Source: an uncultured Gammaproteobacteria bacterium (GTDB lineage Bacteria; Pseudomonadota; Gammaproteobacteria; GCA-002705445; GCA-002716945). Taken from it: a stretch of 49,544 bases of DNA. Made by a program: the position numbers and the translations under genes. Positions 8,973 through 20,115 of this stretch are shown piece by piece. Location of the stretch: positions 1-49,544 of the forward strand of contig CAJWVG010000004.1 in assembly GCA_913048065.1 (NCBI GenBank). The letters run 5' to 3'. Positions within the stretch are counted from its first letter, which is position 1, and each line of letters opens with the position of its first letter. Under the pieces are notes generated by a model that saw only the letters and a list, made by a program, of their open reading frames with translations, ran no database searches and was not told where the DNA came from.

Positions 8973-11456
8973 TTATTTTTTATTTTCAAAAGGTTTGAAA
9001 AAAATAATAAGTTTAGGAAGCAGAGTAAGAACAGCAAGTAAGGCAATAAACATTGCTAGGCCAGTTAATAATCCAAAAATTATAGTTGGAATGAAATTAG
9101 ATAATATCAAAATGGAGAACCCAAAAATTATTGTTATGCTAGTAAAAAAGATTGCTCTACCTATACTATTGTGAGATTTGTATAAAGATTCTTTGTAGTC
9201 ATGGCATAGATTGTATTCTTCTCTGAATCTATATATATAGTGAATGCTGTTATCTACCGCAATCCCTATAGCGATAGCCGCAATAGTGATTGTCATCATA
9301 TCTAATGGGAGATTAATTAAACCCATCAAACCCAAAACAAAAGTTGCAGCTAATAAATTTGGTACTATTCCTATAAATGATAATAATATTGATTTGAATA
9401 AAATCATAAACATTAACCCAATCCCAATCATGACAAATCCCAAGGATAAGATTTGTGAATCAAATAAACTTTGAAGCATATTGTTATATAAAACTAATAC
9501 TCCTGTTAAAAAATAGGATTCAGAATCAAACCCTAGTTTATTTTTGATATCATAATTAATTTTGTTTATTAATTCATTTCTCCTAAGTTCTGGTTTTGAA
9601 TCAAGTACTCGTATGCTTATTCGTGCCTCATTATCTTTTATAGAAATATATGGATTTACTGCAATATTCTTAACTTTGTCTGGCGCTCTTTTATAAAGTA
9701 AAGCCATTTCTAAGCTATCTAACTCTTTATTATCATTTAATTTTTCCGCAACACGTATAGTTGATGCTAAAGATAATACTTTACCGATTTCCGGTAGGGA
9801 ATCTAGATAGTCATGAACTTTTTTAATTTTATTTATTTTATCTGTTGTGAACCATTGAGACTCTAAATCAACCTCGGTATCATCTTCAAGCAAGCCATCT
9901 CCAAAATCGTCATCATAATCATCCGCGGTATCTTTTTCATCTTCAAATTTGATGATTATATCTAATGGAGTAGTTCCCCCTAATTTATCATCAATTTGTT
10001 TCATTCCTTTGTATATTTCAGTGTTAGATTTAAAATAATTAATAAAACTATTTTCTACTTTTAATTGAGATATACCATATATAGTTGCTATCAAAGCTAA
10101 AGATGTGATTATGGTTATAGCTTTACCTTTAGATAAAGTTAGATCAGCTAGTAATTTAGTAAATAAGAATGAATCAGTTTTATTTTCAGTAAAATGTTCA
10201 TCTTTACTCAATAAACATAATATAGATGGTAGGAGTATAAATGAGGTTATGAATGTAACAACTAACCCAAAGGTCATCATATAACCAAAATCTATAACTG
10301 GTTTTATATCACTAAAGACTAATGAGGCAAATGCTACGATAGTAGTTAGAGCTGTATAAAGGCAAGGCCAAACCATTTGTTTTGTTGTTTCACAAACTAT
10401 TAAATATTGATTTGACATTAAAGAGCTCAACTGTCTATAACGAACAATTAAATGTATATTCATTGACAAGGTAAGAATTAACATTAGTGATATAAAGTTT
10501 GACGATATAACTGTTACTTCCCAATCTATCATTCCCAATAGTCCAATCATGATTGATACAGCATAAATACAACTTAATATGGGTAAAATCACCCACTTTA
10601 ATTTTCTAAATATTATGATTAAAGTGAAAATAATAAATATAAATACACCTAAACCAAAGTTTATTAGGTCATTTTTTACATAAGAAATCATATCATCTGC
10701 AATCATGGGTATTCCGCCAATTCTCAGTTCAACCCCAGAAGATTCTTGAAAACTATTTTGTATACTACGTACATCTGCTAGGAGATTATGAATATTTTCG
10801 TTATGAATTAGTTTTAACTGTGTATACTTATTTTTAACATTATTTAATAATAAATTTTCTTCATATGTTATGGTTTGGCTGAAAAGTTTTTCATTTAGTT
10901 TTGATTTAGTAACTGTTAAAGCAATTAGCTCTGCATTTGGTTTGATATTAATTTGTAGAGCAGTTGTTCTCCCATCATCACTAATGATTAAATTTTTATA
11001 TATAGGGCTAGTTAGAATTTCTTTTTCAGCTTTAATTATATCTGTGCCTTCTGAAAGAAGAGTAGGAACATTATCAATCATTTCTGCTAATGGAAGTTCT
11101 GAACTTTCGACTAACGGGACATCAATAATAGACAATACTGATTCTATACCATCAATTTTAGTTAGTTGGTTTTTTAGTTTTTTAATTAGTAATAAGTTAT
11201 TATCATCAAATATTTTTCCATCATTTGGCGTATATGTCATTACAATAAATTCTTTTGTATCATATTTACTGATTGTGTTTCGATATTTCACCAGATCTTT
11301 ATCATTCTCTAAGATTAGAGAGTCAGCAGATGCATCTAGCTTGAAATTTGACGCAAAAGTCATCATTCCAGCGAGAATGATAAGTAGAAACATAATCGCA
11401 TATAGAGGATTTTTTAAAATGTAATGTAAATAAAAGTATGAAATATTTTTAATCAT
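8973..11456 (-). CDS. RND-superfamily exporter, MMPL/HpnN-like
   Basis: 827 aa with duplicated TM blocks and periplasmic loops; IAAIAIGIAVDNSIHYIYRFREEY, ASFVFSDIKPVIDFGYMMTFGL. Confidence 0.85.
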   Translation of the reverse strand: MIKNISYFYLHYILKNPLYAIMFLLIILAGMMTFASNFKLDASADSLILENDKDLVKYRNTISKYDTKEFIVMTYTPNDGKIFDDNNLLLIKKLKNQLTKIDGIESVLSIIDVPLVESSELPLAEMIDNVPTLLSEGTDIIKAEKEILTSPIYKNLIISDDGRTTALQINIKPNAELIALTVTKSKLNEKLFSQTITYEENLLLNNVKNKYTQLKLIHNENIHNLLADVRSIQNSFQESSGVELRIGGIPMIADDMISYVKNDLINFGLGVFIFIIFTLIIIFRKLKWVILPILSCIYAVSIMIGLLGMIDWEVTVISSNFISLMLILTLSMNIHLIVRYRQLSSLMSNQYLIVCETTKQMVWPCLYTALTTIVAFASLVFSDIKPVIDFGYMMTFGLVVTFITSFILLPSILCLLSKDEHFTENKTDSFLFTKLLADLTLSKGKAITIITSLALIATIYGISQLKVENSFINYFKSNTEIYKGMKQIDDKLGGTTPLDIIIKFEDEKDTADDYDDDFGDGLLEDDTEVDLESQWFTTDKINKIKKVHDYLDSLPEIGKVLSLASTIRVAEKLNDNKELDSLEMALLYKRAPDKVKNIAVNPYISIKDNEARISIRVLDSKPELRRNELINKINYDIKNKLGFDSESYFLTGVLVLYNNMLQSLFDSQILSLGFVMIGIGLMFMILFKSILLSFIGIVPNLLAATFVLGLMGLINLPLDMMTITIAAIAIGIAVDNSIHYIYRFREEYNLCHDYKESLYKSHNSIGRAIFFTSITIIFGFSILILSNFIPTIIFGLLTGLAMFIALLAVLTLLPKLIIFFKPFENKK

Positions 11457-11506
11457 GGCATTATTCTTTATAAGATTTTAGAATATCTAATCAAAGAACT
11501 TTTTAA

Positions 11507-12778
<1,272 letters not shown>

Positions 12779-12788
12779 TTAAATTATT

Positions 12789-13406
12789 ATGAAAAAAATA
12801 TTATTAGCAATATCAAAAGGAAGGATACTAGAAGAGGCTCTTCAGGTATTAGCGGACTCTGGAATTAAATGTAAAGAATCGCCTTTTGAATCTAGAAAAC
12901 TAATATTTGAGACAAATGTTAAAAACTTAGACATTATTATAGTTAGAGCAAGCGATGTTCCAATTTATATTGAATCAGGGAAAGTTGATTTTGGCATAGT
13001 AGGAAAAGATACTTTATTAGAAACAGAATTGAATAACCACTTTAGAATTACTAATTTAAATATAGCTTCTTGTAAATTAGTTGTCGCAGGGAAAAAAGGT
13101 ACATTGCTCAAAAACAATATGAAAGTTGCAACCAAATATCCCACTATCACAAAAAAATATTTTCGTGAAAAGGGTATCCCATGTTCTGTTTTAAAATTAT
13201 ATGGATCAATAGAATTAGCGGCAGTACTTAATTTATCAGATGTAATTGTTGATTTAGTTGAATCTGGACAGACATTAAAGCAAAATGGGCTGGTAGAGAT
13301 AGAAGAGATTGAAAAAATCACATCTCTCCTAATTGTTAATAAAACATCATATAAGATTAATCGTAAACAGATTGATAGTTTTTTAAATAAGCTAAATTTG
13401 GAATAG
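12789..13406 (+). CDS. hisG: ATP phosphoribosyltransferase, short form
   Basis: AISKGRILEEAL; IVRASDVPIYIESGKVDFGIVGKDTLLE; SDVIVDLVESGQTLKQNGL; 205 aa, no C-terminal regulatory domain. Confidence 0.96.
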   Translation: MKKILLAISKGRILEEALQVLADSGIKCKESPFESRKLIFETNVKNLDIIIVRASDVPIYIESGKVDFGIVGKDTLLETELNNHFRITNLNIASCKLVVAGKKGTLLKNNMKVATKYPTITKKYFREKGIPCSVLKLYGSIELAAVLNLSDVIVDLVESGQTLKQNGLVEIEEIEKITSLLIVNKTSYKINRKQIDSFLNKLNLE

Positions 13407-13408
13407 AC

Positions 13409-14464
13409 ATGAACATTAGCAAACTAACTGATGATTTAAAAATATCTTCGATGAAGGAATTAATTTCCCCAAGAGAATTAATAGAAGCACTCCCCATGTC
13501 ACGAGTAGCTATAGATACCGTTGTGCAAACTCGAAATGAAATTATTAATATTCTTAATCGCACAGATAAAAGATTCTTATTAATAGTTGGGCCTTGTTCC
13601 ATACATGATATAAAGGCCGCTAGCGAATATGCACAGAGACTTTTAGAACTTAAAAATAAAGTAAAAGATAATATTCTTGTTGTAATGAGAGTGTATTTTG
13701 AAAAACCTAGAACAGTCATTGGGTGGAAGGGTTTAATTAATGATCCTGATTTAGATAATAGTTTTAATATTAATAAAGGTATTAAGATTGCCCGAAGACT
13801 TTTAATAGATTTGGCTGAAATGGGTATTCCTGCTGGACATGAATATTTGGATTTAATTAGCCCTCAATATATATCGGATGTAATTTGCTGGGGAGCTATA
13901 GGTGCTAGGACTACTGAAAGCCAAAGCCACAGAGAACTCGCTTCAGGGCTTTCTTGTCCTGTGGGTTTTAAAAATGGTACGGATGGTGGTATACAAATTG
14001 CTATCGATGCCATAAAAGCTGCAAGTAAATCTCATAATTTTCTATCCGTTACAAAAGAAGGCAAGTCTGCTATTTTCTCTACAACAGGAAATCAAGATTG
14101 TCATGTAATTCTAAGGGGTGGTAAAAATACTAATTATCAAGCGAGTGATGTTAGCGAAGTATCTGAGATACTACAAAAAAATTCACTTATGGATAATATA
14201 ATGATAGACGCAAGTCATGCAAATAGTCAAAAGGATCATAGTAAGCAAAGAATTGTTGTAAAAGACATAGCTGATCAAATATCAGAAGGTAATAAATCAA
14301 TCTGCGGGGTTATGCTCGAAAGCAATTTAGTGGAAGGAAGACAAGATATCGCAGATAAAAAAGATTTAGTTTATGGTAAAAGCATCACAGATGCATGTAT
14401 CGGATGGGATGAAACCGAGGAACTAATAGATATTCTTAACACTAGCATTATTAATAATAGATAA
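13409..14464 (+). CDS. 3-deoxy-7-phosphoheptulonate synthase (class I DAHP synthase)
   Basis: IVGPCSIHD, KPRTVIGWKGLINDPDLD, GARTTESQSHRELASGLSCPVGFKNGTDG, CHVILRGG, IDASHANSQKDH. Confidence 0.97.
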   Translation: MNISKLTDDLKISSMKELISPRELIEALPMSRVAIDTVVQTRNEIINILNRTDKRFLLIVGPCSIHDIKAASEYAQRLLELKNKVKDNILVVMRVYFEKPRTVIGWKGLINDPDLDNSFNINKGIKIARRLLIDLAEMGIPAGHEYLDLISPQYISDVICWGAIGARTTESQSHRELASGLSCPVGFKNGTDGGIQIAIDAIKAASKSHNFLSVTKEGKSAIFSTTGNQDCHVILRGGKNTNYQASDVSEVSEILQKNSLMDNIMIDASHANSQKDHSKQRIVVKDIADQISEGNKSICGVMLESNLVEGRQDIADKKDLVYGKSITDACIGWDETEELIDILNTSIINNR

Positions 14465-14466
14465 TC

Positions 14467-15765
14467 ATGAAACTAAAACCATTAATAATAGATAGCTCTA
14501 AAAGTAACTTTGAAAAAGACTTTTTGAAAAGAATTAGGATTAATGATGCCACCAATAGTAAAATACAAAGTCAAGTTAATAAAATCATTAGCGCTGTCAA
14601 AAAAAAAGGAGACTTTTCTTTAATAGGTTATATTAATAAGTTTGATGGTTATAAAATAACAAATATAAAAAATATAGTTGTTACTAAAAATCAAATTAAA
14701 AAAGCATATTCTCTTGTTACGAAGGAACAAATTATTAGTTTAAAAAAATCTATCAAAAGAATTAGGGACTTTGCAAAAAAACAATTATCTAAATCCTGGT
14801 CAATCAGTAAAAATAAAAGTGTTTTAGGAGAAAAAGTTACTCCGATTGAATCAACAGGTATATATGTGCCTGCAGGCAAAGCATCTTATCCTTCAACAGT
14901 ATTAATGAATAGTATTCCTGCTAGTGTTGCAGGTGTAAAAAAAATAATAATGACTGCCCCTATAAGCAATATTGAAGATCATGCTCTAGCTATTGTAGCT
15001 GCAGATTTATGTAAAGTAGATACTATTATGAGAATGGGAGGTGCTCATGCAATTGCAGCATTGGCATATGGTACAAAAACAGTACCTAAGGTAGATAAGA
15101 TTGTAGGACCGGGCAATATCTTTGTTACATTGGCTAAAAAAAATGTATTTGGTGATGTTGGAATAGATAATATAGCTGGCCCATCTGAGATAGTTATAAT
15201 TGCTGATAAGTCTAATAATCCAGATTGGGTAGCAATGGATTTATTCTCTCAGGCAGAACACGACGAACTTGCTCAGCCAATCCTTATAAGTTCCAGTAAT
15301 GCAGTGATTAAAAATGTTTTAAGCTCAGCTGAGAAGTTATTACCTTCGCTTCTTAGAAAAAATATTATTACTAAATCATTCAATAATAGAAGCTTATTCA
15401 TTAAAACAAAAAATAATAAAGATATCGCTGATATCGTAAATATAATAGCTCCTGAACACTTAGAAATAATGTGTAAAGACAATAAGAACTTATTAAAGCT
15501 TATCAATAATGCAGGCGCAATATTTTTGGGCGAATATAGCCCAGAGGTTTTTGGTGATTACTGTGCAGGACCAAATCATGTTTTACCAACATCAGGATCT
15601 GCGAAATTTTCTTCACCATTGGGTGTCTATGATTTTCAAAAAAGATCAAGCATAATTCAAATATCTAAAAAAAATGCTAAAGAATTGAGCAGGATTTCAA
15701 TTCCTATTGGTTTATCAGAAGGTTTACAGGCACACGCACTGTCTGCAAAATATAGAGAGAAGTAA
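14467..15765 (+). CDS. hisD: Histidinol dehydrogenase
   Basis: [58 protein letters not shown]. Confidence 0.97.
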   Translation: MKLKPLIIDSSKSNFEKDFLKRIRINDATNSKIQSQVNKIISAVKKKGDFSLIGYINKFDGYKITNIKNIVVTKNQIKKAYSLVTKEQIISLKKSIKRIRDFAKKQLSKSWSISKNKSVLGEKVTPIESTGIYVPAGKASYPSTVLMNSIPASVAGVKKIIMTAPISNIEDHALAIVAADLCKVDTIMRMGGAHAIAALAYGTKTVPKVDKIVGPGNIFVTLAKKNVFGDVGIDNIAGPSEIVIIADKSNNPDWVAMDLFSQAEHDELAQPILISSSNAVIKNVLSSAEKLLPSLLRKNIITKSFNNRSLFIKTKNNKDIADIVNIIAPEHLEIMCKDNKNLLKLINNAGAIFLGEYSPEVFGDYCAGPNHVLPTSGSAKFSSPLGVYDFQKRSSIIQISKKNAKELSRISIPIGLSEGLQAHALSAKYREK

Positions 15766-15771
15766 GAGTTT

Positions 15772-16842
15772 CTAGTTCTGTTGATAATCCATTTTGGTGA
15801 CCGAAATATTTACAGATAAGCTTTTATTTTCTCTTTGTATATCCATAGAAATAACTTGCCCTGGTTTAAGCATTCCTATTATTTTTTGTACGTCTTTTAT
15901 TTCTTGAACAGATACACCATTAATTTTTTTAATAATATCATATGGTTTGACACCCCCCAAATCACCAGGCCCATTAGGAAGTACAGCTTTAATCAAAACC
16001 CCTAATCCTTTGTAGTTTTTCTCTGCTGATATACCCACGAACCCTCTTATAACTTCGCTATGTTCAATAATTTCTGTGAAAACATATTTAACTATATCAA
16101 TCGGTATTGCAAAACCAATTCCATCCGAACCACCCGATGATGTTATTATCATGGTGTTGATTCCTATGAGATCACCATTCATATTAACAAGAGCTCCTCC
16201 TGAGTTACCTGGATTAATAGCTGCATCTGTTTGTATGTATCTCTGATAAGAATATGAATCTGGCATCACTTCCTTATCTGTTGCCGAGATTATACCTAAT
16301 GTGAGAGTTTGTCCGATGCCTTTTGGATTGCCTATGGCTAGAGCAATATCACCCACATCAACAAGATTAATTTTACCAAATTGTATTGGTTTGGTAGTTT
16401 CATTGATTTTTAATACAGCTAAATCAGTTAAAGGATCTATTCCAATAACAGATGTTCCGTATTCATTTCCCTTATAATCTTGTATTAGTATTTCTTCAGA
16501 GCCTGCGATAACATGAAAATTGGTGATAATATGGCCTTGTCTACTTACAATTACCCCTGAGCCTTGTCCAATTCTATTATATTGTTTTTTCTTGAGCGCT
16601 CGTTCTCGAGGGTCAATAAAAAATATATTATTTCGCGTCGCTGATTTTCTTGTATAAATTGATACCACAGATTTGTTAACTTTTTGAAATATATTAGAGT
16701 AACTAAGGTTTTTTCCGCTAGATAACTCTTGATTATTTGTTTCAAGTATTACTACTCTATTGCCAAATATATATGGACTAACCAAATATATGATTATCGC
16801 AGTTATGATTCCAACAAGTATATAGTTTCTTAAATCTTTCAT
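15772..16842 (-). CDS. degS: DegS/AlgW-like trypsin-like periplasmic serine protease with one PDZ domain
   Basis: N-terminal TM anchor; GQGSGVIVSRQGHIITNFHVI, DPLTDLAVLKI, TDAAINPGNSGGALVN; single C-terminal PDZ. Confidence 0.88.
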   Translation of the reverse strand: MKDLRNYILVGIITAIIIYLVSPYIFGNRVVILETNNQELSSGKNLSYSNIFQKVNKSVVSIYTRKSATRNNIFFIDPRERALKKKQYNRIGQGSGVIVSRQGHIITNFHVIAGSEEILIQDYKGNEYGTSVIGIDPLTDLAVLKINETTKPIQFGKINLVDVGDIALAIGNPKGIGQTLTLGIISATDKEVMPDSYSYQRYIQTDAAINPGNSGGALVNMNGDLIGINTMIITSSGGSDGIGFAIPIDIVKYVFTEIIEHSEVIRGFVGISAEKNYKGLGVLIKAVLPNGPGDLGGVKPYDIIKKINGVSVQEIKDVQKIIGMLKPGQVISMDIQRENKSLSVNISVTKMDYQQN

Positions 16843-16967
16843 AAAACCTATTTTAATTAGCTTAATAAAATTATCGTTTTAGAATTATATTATATATTAC
16901 TATAAGACTCTTAATAAAATATATGTTAGTATATACGCGATTAAGAATGGCAACTTACTGAAGAAGG

Positions 16968-17561
16968 ATGAGCGACTCTAATAAACCATCAAACAGAAGG
17001 AAATTTTTAACTAATGTAACTCAGATTATGGGTGGAATTGGTGGAATATTCGCGCTAATACCTTTTTTGTCAACCATGTCACCAAGCGAAAAAGCCAAAT
17101 CTGCAGGTGCTCCTGTAGAGATTGATGTCTCCAGTCTACAGCCAGGATCATTTAAGGTTGTTGAATGGAGAGGAAAACCTGTATGGGTGGTGAGAAGGAC
17201 CGCAGAAATGATAGAAAATACCCTAGAGGATAATGATGTATTAAGTGACCCAAAATCTACAGGAGAACATCAGCCAGAGTATACAAAAAATAAATATAGA
17301 TCAATTAACCCTGAATTTCTCGTGCTTTTAGGAGTATGTACACATTTAGGTTGTTCGCCATTATATAAGCCTAACGCTAAATCCGCTGAACTTGGACTAG
17401 ACTGGAAAGGTGGATTTTTTTGTCCCTGCCATGGTTCAAAATTTGATTTATCTGGGCGAGTTCATAAAGCAATGCCAGCCCCTTATAATTTAGAAGTGCC
17501 TCCATACTATTTTGCTTCTAGTAGTAGAATTATAGTAGGTGAAGACGGGAAGGACGTATAA
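16968..17561 (+). CDS. petA: Ubiquinol-cytochrome c reductase iron-sulfur subunit (Rieske)
   Basis: CTHLGC and CPCHGSKFD Rieske cluster motifs; followed by cytochrome b and c1. Confidence 0.97.
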   Translation: MSDSNKPSNRRKFLTNVTQIMGGIGGIFALIPFLSTMSPSEKAKSAGAPVEIDVSSLQPGSFKVVEWRGKPVWVVRRTAEMIENTLEDNDVLSDPKSTGEHQPEYTKNKYRSINPEFLVLLGVCTHLGCSPLYKPNAKSAELGLDWKGGFFCPCHGSKFDLSGRVHKAMPAPYNLEVPPYYFASSSRIIVGEDGKDV

Positions 17562-18779
17562 ATGAGTAAATTTATATCTTGGATTGATGAAAGACTTCCG
17601 GTTAGTAATTTTGTAAAAAATCACTTATCTCAATATTATGCTCCGAAAAATTTTAATATATTTTATTATTTTGGTGCTTTAGCTATCTTTATCTTCATCC
17701 TACAGATTGTAACGGGAATATTCCTTACAATTAACTATAAACCAGATGCCGCTCAGGCTTTTGCATCTGTAGAATATATTATGAGAGATGTAGAATGGGG
17801 ATGGCTGGTAAGATATTTACATTCAACAGGCGCCTCTTTTTTCTTTATCGTTATCTATTTACATATGTTTAGAGCAATGCTTTATGGATCATATAAAAAT
17901 CCAAGAGAATTATTATGGTTGTTTGGGATGGTAATTTTTGTCCTACTAATGGCAGAAGCATTTATGGGATATTTGTTACCATGGGGGCAGATGTCTTATT
18001 GGGGAGCTCAAGTAATAATTTCTCTTTTTGGCGCAATACCATATGTCGGTGAATCTTTAGCTTTATGGATAAGAGGTGACTATGTTATATCAGATGCAAC
18101 TTTAAACAGATTTTTTGCTTTTCATGTAATCGCATTGCCATTATTATTATTTGCACTAATTTATCTTCATCTTGCTGCTCTTCATACAACAGGCTCTAAC
18201 AACCCAGATGGCATTGAGATAAAAAATAATAAAGATGAAAATGGTATCCCTAAAGACGGAATCCCATTCCATCCATACTATACTGTTAAGGATATTTTTG
18301 GTTTATCGGTATTTTTAATTATTTTTATGTTTGTTGTGTTTTTTATACCTGAGCTTGGAGGTTATTTTTTAGAAAAAGATAATTTTGTACCTGCAGACCC
18401 ATTAAAAACCCCAGAACATATTGTACCTGTATGGTATTTTACTCCTTTCTACGCAATACTTCGTGCAATTCCAGATAAGCTCGGAGGAGTCTTAGCAATG
18501 GGGGCAGCGATATTTGTGTTATTTATCTTGCCTTGGCTAGATAGATGCTCTGTTAAATCATTTAGATATAGATCTACGACATACAAAACTTTATTAGCTT
18601 TATTTGTAATTAGTTTTATCGGTCTTGGTTATATTGGTATGAATCCTGTCACCCCAGTTCTAACTTGGCTTGGCAGACTTTTTACTTTTATATATTTTGG
18701 TTTTTTTGTTGCTTTATATATCACAAGTGCTAATGAAAAAACTAAAGATATCCCTGACCGGGTCACCATGCATGATTAA
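17562..18779 (+). CDS. petB: Cytochrome b of the bc1 complex
   Basis: RYLHSTGASFFFIVIYLHMFRAM; LPWGQMSYWGAQVI; PEHIVPVWYFTPFYAILRAIPDK. Confidence 0.98.
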   Translation: MSKFISWIDERLPVSNFVKNHLSQYYAPKNFNIFYYFGALAIFIFILQIVTGIFLTINYKPDAAQAFASVEYIMRDVEWGWLVRYLHSTGASFFFIVIYLHMFRAMLYGSYKNPRELLWLFGMVIFVLLMAEAFMGYLLPWGQMSYWGAQVIISLFGAIPYVGESLALWIRGDYVISDATLNRFFAFHVIALPLLLFALIYLHLAALHTTGSNNPDGIEIKNNKDENGIPKDGIPFHPYYTVKDIFGLSVFLIIFMFVVFFIPELGGYFLEKDNFVPADPLKTPEHIVPVWYFTPFYAILRAIPDKLGGVLAMGAAIFVLFILPWLDRCSVKSFRYRSTTYKTLLALFVISFIGLGYIGMNPVTPVLTWLGRLFTFIYFGFFVALYITSANEKTKDIPDRVTMHD

Positions 18780-19494
18780 ACAATTATTTTTTTTTATAGT
18801 TATTATCTCGTCAAATTTACTATTTGCTGCAGACGGCACAACGCTCAAGCCCGTATTGATTGACTTAAATAATAAAGCATCTTTACAACGTGGCGCTCAA
18901 ATATACATAAACAATTGTTTTGGATGTCACACTTTAAAATATCAAAGATATGTAAAATTTGTTGATCATCTATCTTTGCCAAAAGAAACTATTGAAAATA
19001 ACTTAATATTTACCACAGATAAAAATGGAGAAAAAACTAAGATTGGCTCTCTAATGCTTAATGCTGTTCATCCTACTTCTTCGAAAGAAGCATTTGGGGT
19101 TATGCCGCCTGATCTTACGTTAATTGCCAGATCCCGTGGACCAGAATGGCTATATACATTTTTGATATCATTTTATAAAGATGAATCTAGACCATATGGA
19201 GTAAATAACACCTTATACCCTAATGTAAATATGCCGCATGTATTATGGTGGATGGAAGGTGTCAAGCAGCCTATTAATAATGAAAAGACTGATTTTGAAT
19301 ATGTAATCAATGGTAGCATGAGCGATAAAGAATATAAAAAATCAATTACAGATCTTGTCAACTTCTTGACATATGTGTCGGAACCAGCTCAATTAGATCG
19401 ATATAGAATAGGTTTTTGGGTTATACTCTTTCTATTGCTTTTTTCGTTTATAGCATTTCTATTAAAAAGCGAGTATTGGAAGGACGTAAAATAA
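18772..19494 (+). CDS. petC: Cytochrome c1 of the bc1 complex (start revised to MIKQLFFFIVIISSNLLFAADG, ATG overlapping petB stop)
   Basis: Haem motif CFGCH; GVMPPDLTLIARSRG; C-terminal TM; signal peptide begins at 18772, whereas the listed ORF start at 18670 lies inside petB. Confidence 0.95.
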   Translation: MIKQLFFFIVIISSNLLFAADGTTLKPVLIDLNNKASLQRGAQIYINNCFGCHTLKYQRYVKFVDHLSLPKETIENNLIFTTDKNGEKTKIGSLMLNAVHPTSSKEAFGVMPPDLTLIARSRGPEWLYTFLISFYKDESRPYGVNNTLYPNVNMPHVLWWMEGVKQPINNEKTDFEYVINGSMSDKEYKKSITDLVNFLTYVSEPAQLDRYRIGFWVILFLLLFSFIAFLLKSEYWKDVK

Positions 19495-19497
19495 AAT

Positions 19498-20112
19498 ATG
19501 ACATCATTAGCAAATAGAAGATCCGCTATACTCTTGTTTTCTTTACCAGATAGTCTGCACAGTCATCGAACAAGGCTTGTTATTAAAGAAAAAGAGATAT
19601 CAGCTGAACTACATGAGGTTGATATAAATAATATATCCGAAGAAATTAAATTTATCAGCCCATATGATGACTTTCCCACGCTTGTAGATAGAGAGCTTGT
19701 ATTACAGAACTCAAGGGTAATTATCGAGTATTTAGATGAGAGATTCCCACATCCGCCTTTACTACCCGTGGACCCTGTTGCTAGAGCTAAATTTCGTCTA
19801 GCACTAGATAGGATTGAACATCAATGGTATCCAGAATTCAATAAAGCATATCAGAATGGGAAGCTCGAAGACTCTTTTGTAGATAAAATTAAATCCTACT
19901 TTATTGAAATAATACCTCTTATAAATGATAGTTTTTTTATGAGCGAGGATTTTGGATTAGTAGATTGTAGTCTTGCACCTCTATTATGGAGAATAAAATC
20001 CCTTGGTGTTGATATGGCTGAAAATAAACAAACTATAGATAACTACTCAGAGCGAATTTTCAGTCGCGAATCATTTCAAGCAAGTTTGACTGAAACAGAG
20101 CAAGACATGTAA
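19498..20112 (+). CDS. sspA: Stringent starvation protein A (GST-fold)
   Basis: ILLFSLPDSLHSHRTRLVIKEKEI; DDFPTLVDRELVLQNSRVIIEYLDERFPHPPLLPVDPVARAKFR; downstream of petABC. Confidence 0.95.
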   Translation: MTSLANRRSAILLFSLPDSLHSHRTRLVIKEKEISAELHEVDINNISEEIKFISPYDDFPTLVDRELVLQNSRVIIEYLDERFPHPPLLPVDPVARAKFRLALDRIEHQWYPEFNKAYQNGKLEDSFVDKIKSYFIEIIPLINDSFFMSEDFGLVDCSLAPLLWRIKSLGVDMAENKQTIDNYSERIFSRESFQASLTETEQDM

Positions 20113-20115
20113 TAA

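Noticed and set aside
10870-11424. 184-aa plus-strand ORF antisense to the RND exporter
   Set aside because: Lies entirely within the well-supported exporter gene; Ser/Ile-rich low-complexity translation without recognisable motifs, typical of a shadow ORF.
11478-11490. TTAGA-ATA-TCTAA as a second copy of the ftsH palindrome (regulon)
   Set aside because: Arms are short and differ in spacing; at this base composition such dyads are expected by chance, so a shared regulator is not claimed.
12965-13321. 118-aa minus-strand ORF inside hisG
   Set aside because: Antisense to clearly conserved HisG; no independent support.
16843-16967. 125-bp gap between degS and petA as a possible ncRNA
   Set aside because: AT-rich with no stable hairpin and T-tract; most likely just divergent promoters.
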